A DNA stretch of 39,580 nt from Rubrobacteraceae bacterium. Lineage in GTDB: Bacteria > Actinomycetota > Rubrobacteria > Rubrobacterales > Rubrobacteraceae. The notes beneath the pieces are model-generated. The model was not told the origin of the DNA, did no database searches, and saw only the letters and a program-made list of their open reading frames with translations. Positions 1 to 7,199 of this stretch are shown piece by piece (position 1 is the first letter of the stretch; each line of letters opens with the position of its first letter). The stretch spans positions 1 to 39,580 of the forward strand of contig JAIMBO010000013.1 of NCBI GenBank assembly GCA_023511405.1, given 5' to 3'. The translations under genes were made by a program, and so were the position numbers.

Positions 1-10
1 CTCCTCCTTT
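1..10 (-). promoter_or_regulatory. ribosome binding site of an off-window gene
   Basis: Read on the minus strand these bases are AAAGGAGGAG, a near-perfect Shine-Dalgarno sequence. It lies just after the stop codon of the cyclase-family gene (position 18). A further leftward gene of the same operon therefore very likely starts just outside the window. It could supply a missing pathway enzyme. Confidence 0.6.
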
Positions 11-17
11 CCCGGAT

Positions 18-740
18 CTACTTCGGTACCAGCGCGAGGGCCCGGACCGGAGATCCCGAGCCGCCGCGGATCTTGAGCGGGAACGCCATGAACATGCAGA
101 AGGGCGGCAACGACCTCAGGTTGGCGAGGTTCTCGACGATGTAGACCTCGTTGCCGAGAAGCGTGTGGTGGGCCGGGAACGTCTCGTCGCCGGAGGCGTC
201 TATCGCCAGGGTGTCACAGCCCACGAGCGAAACTCCCCTCTCCACCAGGTATTCTGCAGCCTCCCGGCCGAGGCCCGGCCAGTCCTCGAGAAAGGCCCTG
301 CCCTCCCTGCCCGTTGCCCAGCGCTCGTCCCAGCCGAAGCGTATGAGGACGGCGTCCCCGGGCTCGAGCTCGCCCCACTCCCGCTCCCAGCTGCGTATAC
401 GCTCCGCCGAAAGTGTCTCGCGCGGGGCGAGGTCTGTGGCCTCTATCGTTGCGGCGCGTCCCGCCAGCCGGTTCAGGGGGACTTCGTCCATCCCGTAGTG
501 GACTCTGCCTTCCGCGATGAAGTGCAGCGGGGCGTCGAGGTGGGTGCCGGTGTGCTCGCCCATGGCGAGCGCGTACTGGCAGGCCGCATCCCCGAGCTCG
601 TAGGACTCGTAGAGGGTGCGGCCGAAGCGGGCGTGTGTGGGCCACACAGGGATGCCTTCTTCCAGCGTGTGGGAGAGATCGACCCACTCGTATTCGTTCA
701 GCTTCTGAGCGAAGGATGAGCTCTCTTGCGCTCGCGTCAC
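18..740 (-). CDS. cyclase family metal-dependent hydrolase
   Basis: A 240-residue protein of the cyclase/kynurenine-formamidase-like fold (PF04199). The family signature HTGTHLDAPLH is at about residues 63-73; His63, His67 and Asp69 should bind the divalent metal. Family members hydrolyse amides, lactones or related bonds. GTG at 740 is preferred because AAAGGAGG ends four bases upstream. An ATG at 761 overlaps the stop of the preceding carrier gene (ATGA) and is possible by coupling. It is the third gene of the IclR-MFS-cyclase operon, opposite an L-fuconate dehydratase operon. I infer that it acts on a lactone or acyl intermediate of sugar-acid breakdown. The substrate is not shown by sequence. 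Confidence 0.85.
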   Translation of the reverse strand: MTRAQESSSFAQKLNEYEWVDLSHTLEEGIPVWPTHARFGRTLYESYELGDAACQYALAMGEHTGTHLDAPLHFIAEGRVHYGMDEVPLNRLAGRAATIEATDLAPRETLSAERIRSWEREWGELEPGDAVLIRFGWDERWATGREGRAFLEDWPGLGREAAEYLVERGVSLVGCDTLAIDASGDETFPAHHTLLGNEVYIVENLANLRSLPPFCMFMAFPLKIRGGSGSPVRALALVPK

Positions 741-757
741 ATTCCCTCCTTTCGGGG

Positions 758-2074
758 TCATCGCCGGGTGGGAACCCGTCCTTCTGCCGTCTCCCGCATC
801 ATCATCACCGGGATGAGGGTGGAGAGGTAGATCGCGGCGAGCAGCAGATAGTTCCACGAGAAGCCGAAGTGTTCGATTATGTAGCCGGAGACCGATCCGA
901 CTATCGTCCCCGAGACGCCGAGCCCCACCCCGATCATGAGCCCCATCCCCGAAGACGCCGCGTCGGGGACGGTGTCTATGACCGAGGAGTAGAGGACCGG
1001 GTAGGGCGAGTTGCGGAAAAGCCCCCACCCGATCAGGATGATCCAACCCAGGGCCGCGCTGTTTATGAAGATCATCGCGAGTGTGGCCACCGCGAGCCCG
1101 ACCGAGATTATCCCCAAAGAGAATTTCCTGCCCCGATGATCGGAGACGGCCCCCCACACGATCTGGCCGATCCAGCCGGTTATCCCTGAAGCGCCGGAGA
1201 CTACCGCCGCCTCTCCGAGGGAGAGGCCCGCTTTCTGGGTAAGCTGCAGCGTGAGGAACGACGCTATCCCGAACTCGGAGAACAGGAGCAGGAAGTTGGT
1301 CAGCACCGCGAGCCTCACGTTGCGGTAGGAGAGTGCGAGCCTGATGTTGGTCCAGGGGTTGGTCCAGCCCTCGCCCTCGATCTGGTCGACCGTGACCGAG
1401 GGTGTCATGCCGCGCTCCCTGACCCAGCGGTTGACCTTCTCCAGGTTCCGCTTCCTGGCGAGCACGGTCTGGAGCACGAAGATTGGGATGCCTATGAGAG
1501 GGATGACTAGGAAGGCGGTCCGCCAGGTGCCCACCGCCAGGAGCGCCCCGATGAGTGCCGGTCCCACAAACTGCCCGATGGGAAATCCCGTATGATGGGT
1601 GCCGACGGCGAAGCCACGGTTCTCTTTCTGCCACCACTCCCCGACCATCGCGACGTTCACCGGCTCCATAGAACCTTCGCCCATCCCCCCGAGTATCCGG
1701 GAGGCCCGAAGCTGATTCAGGGTGCTCGAGAGTGCCGTCGCCACGGCCCCGACTATCTCGAAGAGCAGCGCCACGCCCCACATCCACGCCCGGCGAGGCC
1801 CGCGACCAGGGCTGTCGCCCAGGGTGCCGAGTATGATGCCACCGACGGCCATACCGGCGAAGCTCAAAGAGACGAGCAAGCCGCCCTGAGCGGTGGAGAG
1901 GTCGAACTCTCTGAGGATCGCCGGAAGGACCGTCGGCAGTATCGTGCGATCTATGGAGGTGATCAGGATGGCCCCCGTCGTGACGAGGAGCATCCACCAG
2001 GAGACGGGATGACCCCGTGGGACATAACGCCAGATCCTCCCGGCCCTGCCCTGGGATGTCGCACCGCCGGCCAT
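758..2074 (-). CDS. MFS transporter, probable organic/sugar-acid carrier
   Basis: A 438-residue major facilitator protein with about 12 hydrophobic segments in two halves and a basic/polar central loop near residues 200-235. The TM1 region carries an acidic-basic SxDRT element, as in anion:cation symporter-type carriers. The loop-2 Gly-Asp motif is weak (LGTLGDSPGRGPRR). ATG at 2074 is preceded by GAAGGA. It lies 3 bases after the IclR stop and its own stop overlaps the alternative cyclase start, so the three genes are one transcript. I infer uptake of the same sugar acid or a related carboxylate. The substrate is not determinable. Confidence 0.85.
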   Translation of the reverse strand: MAGGATSQGRAGRIWRYVPRGHPVSWWMLLVTTGAILITSIDRTILPTVLPAILREFDLSTAQGGLLVSLSFAGMAVGGIILGTLGDSPGRGPRRAWMWGVALLFEIVGAVATALSSTLNQLRASRILGGMGEGSMEPVNVAMVGEWWQKENRGFAVGTHHTGFPIGQFVGPALIGALLAVGTWRTAFLVIPLIGIPIFVLQTVLARKRNLEKVNRWVRERGMTPSVTVDQIEGEGWTNPWTNIRLALSYRNVRLAVLTNFLLLFSEFGIASFLTLQLTQKAGLSLGEAAVVSGASGITGWIGQIVWGAVSDHRGRKFSLGIISVGLAVATLAMIFINSAALGWIILIGWGLFRNSPYPVLYSSVIDTVPDAASSGMGLMIGVGLGVSGTIVGSVSGYIIEHFGFSWNYLLLAAIYLSTLIPVMMMRETAEGRVPTRR

Positions 2075-2077
2075 CGG

Positions 2078-2896
2078 TTATCCTTCCCTCCTCCCAGCAC
2101 CCGGCGGGACCTGTCCCACCCCCCGGCAGTACGCCTGCGTGACCCTCCCGGCATACTCCCGCACCAGCGCCCCGAGCGCCGCCTGCCTCTCCTCCGGCAA
2201 ACGGTAGGCGGGCGCGGAGACGCTCATGGCGGCTATGCACATCCCCGCCCCGTCGAAGATGGGGGCGGCCACGCACCTTACCTCTTCGTCGCTCTCGGTA
2301 TCGTCCACCGCATACCCGCGCCTCCGCGTCACCTCGAGCTCGGCACGCAACGCCTCCGGGCTGGTGATCGATCTCGACGTGCGCGACTCGAGCCTGTCCA
2401 CCGCCAGATACTCCTCCCGCTCCCTCTCGCCGCCGAAGGCCAGAAGCGCCTTGCCCAAAGCCGTGCAGTGCGCCGGGCGGGTCGAGCCGGGCCGCGAGAG
2501 TACGACCGTGACCGACCGGCGCGGCTCGGTGCGCTCGAGGTAGAGGATCTCCCGCCCCTTCAACACCGCGAGCTGTACCACCTCGCCGACCTCCTGCGTC
2601 AGCTCGCGCATCACCGGGAGCGACCAGCACCTGAGATCCTCGTCCAGATCGTAGAGGTTGCCCAGCGAAAGACACCGCGGACCCACGTGGTAGAGCCTCC
2701 CCTCCCGGCTCACGAACCCGAACTCTTCCAGAGTACGGAGCATCCGCATCGCAGTCGGCTTCGGAAGACCCGCAGCCCGTGCCAGCTCCGTGAGCGTCTT
2801 GCCCCCGCCTCCCTCCCCGAAGGCCACCAGAAGGCTCAAACCCCGCGCCAGCGTCTCTACCCGGCCGTCGCGTCTCTCCCTGATCTTCCCTTCCAC
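2078..2896 (-). CDS. IclR family transcriptional regulator
   Basis: A 272-residue IclR-type regulator. The N-terminal winged helix-turn-helix (about residues 15-75: TLTELARAAGLPKPTAMRML, then the wing) is followed by the effector-binding domain with the family segments AHCTALGKALLA and GYAVDDTESDEEVRCVAAPI. GTG at 2896 is chosen because AAGGAG lies 5-6 bases upstream. A reading frame open to 2965 would run through the operator region. It is first in the leftward operon and divergent from the SDR/MFS/dehydratase operon, the classic position for a regulator of both directions. The palindromes in the shared gap are its likely binding sites. The effector is probably a pathway sugar acid (inference). 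Confidence 0.93.
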   Translation of the reverse strand: MEGKIRERRDGRVETLARGLSLLVAFGEGGGGKTLTELARAAGLPKPTAMRMLRTLEEFGFVSREGRLYHVGPRCLSLGNLYDLDEDLRCWSLPVMRELTQEVGEVVQLAVLKGREILYLERTEPRRSVTVVLSRPGSTRPAHCTALGKALLAFGGEREREEYLAVDRLESRTSRSITSPEALRAELEVTRRRGYAVDDTESDEEVRCVAAPIFDGAGMCIAAMSVSAPAYRLPEERQAALGALVREYAGRVTQAYCRGVGQVPPGAGRREG

Positions 2897-2923
2897 CTGC
2901 TCTCCTTCCCCTTGCAGTAGCGC

Positions 2924-2952
2924 AAGGTACATGCTTTCATGTTTCGTGTCAA
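2924..2952 (-). promoter_or_regulatory. candidate sigma-70 promoter of the iclR operon
   Basis: The minus strand has an exact TTGACA at 2952-2947. A 17-base spacer leads to TACCTT (2929-2924), a 3/6 match to the -10 consensus. A transcript starting near 2918 would have a leader of about 20 bases before the GTG at 2896. The spacer contains the inverted repeat at 2929-2942, so a bound regulator could block it. Confidence 0.45.
2929..2942. promoter_or_regulatory. inverted repeat in the iclR promoter (possible operator)
   Basis: ACATG-CTTT-CATGT is a perfect 5-bp inverted repeat with a 4-base spacer. It sits inside the spacer between the TTGACA and the putative -10 of the iclR operon. It may be an autoregulatory IclR site. 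The arms are short, so chance is possible. Confidence 0.35.
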
Positions 2953-2966
2953 GGAAAGAAAGCAAT

Positions 2967-2981
2967 TTTCATTCAATGAAA
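2967..2981. promoter_or_regulatory. 15-bp palindrome, probable IclR operator
   Basis: TTTCATT-C-AATGAAA is a perfect 7-bp inverted repeat around one central base, in the gap between the divergent regulator and SDR genes. It lies upstream of the SDR ribosome site (GGAGG at 2991-2995). IclR proteins bind AT-rich palindromes of about this length, and this is the most AT-rich spot in a GC-rich neighbourhood. It is therefore the best candidate for control of the rightward catabolic operon. Confidence 0.6.
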
Positions 2982-3001
2982 CAGATCTCTGGAGGTGGGT
3001 G

Positions 3002-3769
3002 ATGACGCAGGGGATGAGGCGGCTCGAGGGGAAGCGGGTCGTGGTGACCGGGGCCGGGAGCGGTATCGGGCGGGCGATAGCGCTCAGGATGGCCTCGGAG
3101 GGGGCGAGGGTGGTTCTGGCGGACGTGGACGAGGAGGCCGCGCGGAAGGTGGCGGCGGAGATCGAGGGCGAGACGCTGGTGCATCGGGTGGACGTGAGGC
3201 GGGCCGATGAGGTGGAGGCGCTCGTCGGGCGGGTCGTCGAGGAGTGGGGCGGGCTCGACGTGATGGTCAACAACGCCGGGGTGGGGGTGGCGGCGACCGC
3301 TCCCGATACGACCGAGGAGGACTACGACCGGATGATGGACGTGTGCGTGCGGGGGACCTTCCTCGGGATGAAGTATGCCATCCCCGCCATCCGGGATTCC
3401 GGGGGTGGGTCGGTCATAAACATGTCTTCCATCGCGGCGCTGGTGGGGCTCACCGACCGGGCGGTCTACTGCGCGGCGAAGGGTGCGATCCTCTCGATGA
3501 CCCGGGCCTGCGCGATGGACCACATCGGGGAGGGGGTGAGGGTCAACTGCATCGCGCCCGGGACGGTGGACACGCCGTGGGTCGCCAGGATCACGGCCGG
3601 CTACGACGACCCGGAGGAGGCGCGCGCCAGGATGCGGGCGCGTCAGCCGCACGGGCGGCTCGTCAGGCCGGACGAGATCGCCGCGATGGCCGCCTACCTG
3701 GCCTCCGATGAGGCCGAGTCGGTCGTCGGAGCGTGCATGGTGGTGGACGGGGGTGTCACCGCCCGCTAG
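3002..3769 (+). CDS. SDR oxidoreductase, likely 2-keto-3-deoxy-L-fuconate dehydrogenase
   Basis: A 255-residue classical short-chain dehydrogenase. The cofactor motif TGAGSGIG is at 16-23, Asp41 follows beta-2 (favouring NAD+), NNAG is at 90-93, Ser142/143 lie before the active site, and Tyr156-x3-Lys160 is intact. The C-terminal half (NCIAPGTVDTP, RQPHGRLVRPDEIA, YLASDE) resembles 2-keto-3-deoxy-L-fuconate 4-dehydrogenases as I remember them. That enzyme oxidises the product of L-fuconate dehydratase, encoded two genes downstream, which supports the call. ATG at 3002 has GGAGG 6 bases upstream; the frame is open to 2939 but runs through the operator. A generic sugar or polyol SDR is the alternative. 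Confidence 0.85.
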   Translation: MTQGMRRLEGKRVVVTGAGSGIGRAIALRMASEGARVVLADVDEEAARKVAAEIEGETLVHRVDVRRADEVEALVGRVVEEWGGLDVMVNNAGVGVAATAPDTTEEDYDRMMDVCVRGTFLGMKYAIPAIRDSGGGSVINMSSIAALVGLTDRAVYCAAKGAILSMTRACAMDHIGEGVRVNCIAPGTVDTPWVARITAGYDDPEEARARMRARQPHGRLVRPDEIAAMAAYLASDEAESVVGACMVVDGGVTAR

Positions 3770-3805
3770 AGTAGGACGAGGACAGGGGAAAGGGGGAGTG
3801 AACAG

Positions 3806-5164
3806 GTGTCTGTGAGAAGGGGAGTCGCCGGGAGGAGCCGGGTGCGCTGGCTGATGGTCGTCCTGGCCTTCTTCGGCATAGCCATAAACTACATCGACCG
3901 GGCGAACCTCGGGGTCGCGGCGACCCACATCCAGAAGGAGCTCGGGATAGGCGATTTCGCGATGGGGCTCGCGCTCGGGGCGTTCTTCTACACCTACGCC
4001 TTCTTCCAGCTCCCGATGGGTTACTGGGTCGACCGGTTCGGGGCGCGGCTCGTCTACACGGTGGCGGTCGTGTGGTGGTCGGTCTTTACTGCGGCCACCG
4101 GGCTCGCGAGGAACTTCGCCTCGCTCTTCGGGTTCCGGCTCCTGCTCGGCGTGGGTGAGGCCGGAGGGTATCCGAGCTGCGCCAAGGTCGTCTCCCAGTG
4201 GTTCCCCAAACAGGAGCGGGCCTTTGCCACCAGCATCTTCGACTCCGGAGCCAGGGTCGGCACGGCGCTCTCGCTCCCGATAGTCGCCGGGCTCATCGGG
4301 GCGTTCGGGTGGCGGGTCTCCTTCGCCGTGACCGGGGCTTTGGGGATCGTGTGGGCCATCTTCTGGGTGCTGCTCTACCGCAGCCCGAGGAGGCATCCGA
4401 GGGTGTCTGAGGAAGAGCTGCGGTACATCGAGGCCGGCGGGGCCAGGACCGCCGACTACGACAGGAGCCGGGAGCCTCAGAGGAGAGCGAACGAGATCCG
4501 CTGGCGGGATCTCTTCCGCTACCGCACGATCTGGGGGATGATGATCGGGTTCTTCTGCCTCAACTTCGTCATCTACTTCTTCATCACCTGGTTCCCGAGC
4601 TACCTGGTGGAGGCCAGGGGCTTCGATCTCCTGCAGCTCGGCATCTTCGGGACGATCCCGGCGATCGTCGCGATACCCGGCGGCTGGGTCGGGGGGCTCT
4701 TCTCGGACTTCCTGGTCCGGCGGGGGGCGAGCCTCACCGTGGCGCGCAAGGTGTGCCTGGTCGGCGGGATGCTCTTCTCCTCGGTGATAGCCCTCGCCGC
4801 GCTGGTGCCGACGGCGGCCGGGGCGCTCGCGCTTCTCTCCATCTCCTACGCGAGCCTGACGTTCGCGGCGGCGAGCGTCTGGTCGCTGCCGGCCGACGTC
4901 GCGCCGCAGGCCGCCGAAGGGTCTTCCGTCTCCTGGGTCGCCTCGATCGGCGGCATCCAGAACTTCGCCTCGAACCTCGCCGGGATCGCGAGCCCCGCCG
5001 TGCTCGGAGCGGTCCTCGCCACCACGGGCTCGTTCGTCGGCGGGCTCCTCACCGCCGGCGTCCTCGCGATCGTCGGGGCGCTCTCCTACCTCTTTATCGT
5101 GGGCAGGGTCGAGCCGCTGCCGGCGGAGAGGGTGCGGGGCGGACGTCCGAGCCGGGTGGTTTGA
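3806..5164 (+). CDS. MFS transporter, anion:cation symporter (hexuronate/glucarate-like)
   Basis: A 452-residue major facilitator protein with about 12 membrane segments. It resembles the ACS subfamily (ExuT/GudP/tartrate carriers): AINYIDRANLGVA in TM1, GYWVDRFGAR in loop 2 and FGFRLLLGVGEAGGYPSCAK around TM4-5. ACS carriers bring in sugar acids and other organic anions with protons. GTG at 3806 has AGGGGGAG about 8 bases upstream. It lies between the SDR and the L-fuconate dehydratase, so L-fuconate or a related acid is the likely cargo (inference). Confidence 0.88.
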   Translation: MSVRRGVAGRSRVRWLMVVLAFFGIAINYIDRANLGVAATHIQKELGIGDFAMGLALGAFFYTYAFFQLPMGYWVDRFGARLVYTVAVVWWSVFTAATGLARNFASLFGFRLLLGVGEAGGYPSCAKVVSQWFPKQERAFATSIFDSGARVGTALSLPIVAGLIGAFGWRVSFAVTGALGIVWAIFWVLLYRSPRRHPRVSEEELRYIEAGGARTADYDRSREPQRRANEIRWRDLFRYRTIWGMMIGFFCLNFVIYFFITWFPSYLVEARGFDLLQLGIFGTIPAIVAIPGGWVGGLFSDFLVRRGASLTVARKVCLVGGMLFSSVIALAALVPTAAGALALLSISYASLTFAAASVWSLPADVAPQAAEGSSVSWVASIGGIQNFASNLAGIASPAVLGAVLATTGSFVGGLLTAGVLAIVGALSYLFIVGRVEPLPAERVRGGRPSRVV

Positions 5165-5181
5165 GAGAGGAGGAGAGAGAG

Positions 5182-6492
5182 ATGACCAGGATAGTAGATC
5201 TGGAGGCCCGCGACGTACGCTTCCCGACCTCGCGCGACCTCTCGGGGTCAGATGCGATGCACCACGCCCCCGACTACTCGGCGGCGTACGTGATCCTCAA
5301 AACCGACGAACCCGGCCTCGAGGGCCACGGCCTCGCCTTCACCTGCGGGCGTGGCACCGAGGTGATCGTCTCCGGCATCGAGGCGCTCGCCCCGCTGGTA
5401 GTAGGTGAGGAGCTCGAGAGGTTCACCTCGGACATGGGGGCCTTCTGGGAGCGGATGACCTCCGACGAGCAGCTACGGTGGCTCGGGCCGCAGAAGGGCG
5501 TGATCCACATGGCCACCGCCGCCATCGTCAACGCCGTGTGGGACCTGTGGGCGAAGAGAGAGGGCAAACCGCTCTGGAAGCTCCTCTCGGACATGAGCCC
5601 CGAGGAGATCGTCTCCTGCGCGCCTTTCAGGTACATCACCGACGCGTTGACCCCGGAGGAGGCGCTCGACATCCTCCGGGAGAACGAGCCCACCCGCGCC
5701 GAACGCGAGCGGGAGATGTTGGAGAAAGGTTTCCCCGCATACACCACCTCGGCGGGCTGGCTCGGCTACCCCGACGAGAAGATGAGACGCCTCGCCCGCG
5801 AGGGGGTCGAGAGGGGCTGGACCCACTTCAAGATGAAGGTCGGGGCGGACGTCGAGGACGACGTCAGGCGGGCTGCCATCCTCCGGGAGGAGATCGGACC
5901 GGAGAGGAAGCTCATGGTCGACGCCAACCAGGTGTGGGAGGTGGAAGAGGCCATAGGCTGGATGGAGCGCCTCGCGCCCTTCGACCCGTACTGGATCGAA
6001 GAACCCACCAGCCCCGACGACGTCCTCGGTCACGCCCGCATAGCGAAAGCTGTGGCCCCCATAGGAGTCGCCACCGGGGAGCACTGCCAGAACCGCATCG
6101 TCTTCAAGCAGCTGATGCAGGCCGATGCCATAAGCTTCTGCCAGATAGACGCCTGCCGGCTCGGCGGGGTGAACGAGGTGATCGCGGTGCTCCTTCTGGC
6201 GAAGAAGTTCGGGATCCCGGTCTGCCCGCACGCGGGCGGGGTGGGCTTGTGCGAGTACGTCCAGCACCTCTCGATCTTCGACTACATCTGCGTTGGAGCC
6301 TCGCTCGAGGATCGCATCCTCGAGTACGTCGACCACCTGCACGAGCACTTCGTCCACCCGGTCGTGATAAAGGACGGCCGATACATGCCCCCGGAAGCCC
6401 CCGGCTACTCGATAGAGATGAAGCGCGCCTCTCTGGAGGAGTACGCTTTCCCTGACGGGCCGGTGTGGAGCGAGGAGGGGGGTAAGCTGTGA
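5182..6492 (+). CDS. L-fuconate dehydratase (enolase superfamily)
   Basis: A 436-residue enolase-superfamily enzyme of the mandelate-racemase subgroup, close in motif and length to L-fuconate dehydratases (bacterial FucD, human ENOSF1). Typical segments are MTSDEQLRWLGPQKGVIHMA and FRYITDALT. The catalytic set is visible: Lys217-x-Lys219 (KMK), metal ligands Asp247, Glu273 and Glu300, Asp323, and His350 in CPHAGGVGLCE. The reaction removes water from L-fuconate to give 2-keto-3-deoxy-L-fuconate in the cytosol. ATG at 5182 has GGAGAGAGA upstream, 17 bases after the carrier stop. The neighbouring SDR would catalyse the next oxidation. A related 6-deoxy sugar acid as substrate cannot be excluded. 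Confidence 0.92.
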   Translation: MTRIVDLEARDVRFPTSRDLSGSDAMHHAPDYSAAYVILKTDEPGLEGHGLAFTCGRGTEVIVSGIEALAPLVVGEELERFTSDMGAFWERMTSDEQLRWLGPQKGVIHMATAAIVNAVWDLWAKREGKPLWKLLSDMSPEEIVSCAPFRYITDALTPEEALDILRENEPTRAEREREMLEKGFPAYTTSAGWLGYPDEKMRRLAREGVERGWTHFKMKVGADVEDDVRRAAILREEIGPERKLMVDANQVWEVEEAIGWMERLAPFDPYWIEEPTSPDDVLGHARIAKAVAPIGVATGEHCQNRIVFKQLMQADAISFCQIDACRLGGVNEVIAVLLLAKKFGIPVCPHAGGVGLCEYVQHLSIFDYICVGASLEDRILEYVDHLHEHFVHPVVIKDGRYMPPEAPGYSIEMKRASLEEYAFPDGPVWSEEGGKL

Positions 6493-7199
6493 GCCCGGTT
6501 GCGGCGGTCGTCGGGGTGGGGCCGGGGCTCGGCTCGGCGGTGGCCCGGCGCTTCGCGCGGGAGGGGTTTGCGGTGGCCCTCGTGGCCCGCACCGGCGAGA
6601 GCCTGGAGGGGGCCCGGCGGGAGATAGAGGAGGGGGGAGGGCGGGCGTTCCCCGTTCTGGCGGACGCCACCGACCATGAGTCGGTCGCGCGGGCGTTCGG
6701 GCGCATCCGGTCGGAGCTCGGCGACCCGCAGGTGCTCGTGTACAACGCGGGGGCATTCCAGCCCGGGGGCATCCTGGAGATAGAACCCGAGCGCTTCGAC
6801 TACTGCTTCAGAGCCAACTGCGCCGGGGCGTTCTACTGCGCCCGCGAGGTGCTGCCCGCGATGGTAGGGGCGGGGCGCGGGACCATCATCCTCACCGGCG
6901 CCACGGCGTCGCTGCGCGGGTCGGCCCGCTTCGCGGCGCTCGCGGTGGGCAAGTTCGGGCTTCGGGCGCTCGCGCAGTCGATGGCGCGCGAGTTCGGGCC
7001 GCAGGGGGTGCACGTGGCGCACGTCGTCATAGACGGTCAGATCGACACGCCCCGCGTGCGCGCCATGCAGCCGGACCGCGAGGCGCACACGATGCTCTCC
7101 CCCGAGGCCATCGCCGAGGCCTACTGGCGGCTACACGTCCAGGATCCGACGGCCTGGACGCTCGAGCTCGACCTCAGGCCCGCCGTCGAGCGTTTCTGA
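6489..7199 (+). CDS. atypical SDR protein lacking the catalytic tyrosine
   Basis: A 236-residue Rossmann-fold SDR with an N-terminal glycine-rich motif GVGPGLG. The usual Tyr-x3-Lys is altered: in RFAALAVGKFGLRALAQ the lysine remains but the position four before it is Leu. This fits the atypical SDR_c10-like subgroup, which keeps Lys but not Tyr. GTG at 6489 overlaps the dehydratase stop (GTGA), so translation is coupled. It is the last gene of the operon and its 3' end overlaps the convergent adenylation enzyme gene by 26 bases. Its role in the sugar-acid pathway is unknown; normal dehydrogenase chemistry is doubtful. Confidence 0.8.
   Translation: MSPVAAVVGVGPGLGSAVARRFAREGFAVALVARTGESLEGARREIEEGGGRAFPVLADATDHESVARAFGRIRSELGDPQVLVYNAGAFQPGGILEIEPERFDYCFRANCAGAFYCAREVLPAMVGAGRGTIILTGATASLRGSARFAALAVGKFGLRALAQSMAREFGPQGVHVAHVVIDGQIDTPRVRAMQPDREAHTMLSPEAIAEAYWRLHVQDPTAWTLELDLRPAVERF

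Noticed and set aside
3244-3711. Long alternative frames inside the SDR, MFS and other genes on both strands
   Set aside because: They overlap genes with clear motifs, and their proteins are Arg/Gly/Pro-rich without motifs, as expected of GC-rich shadow frames.
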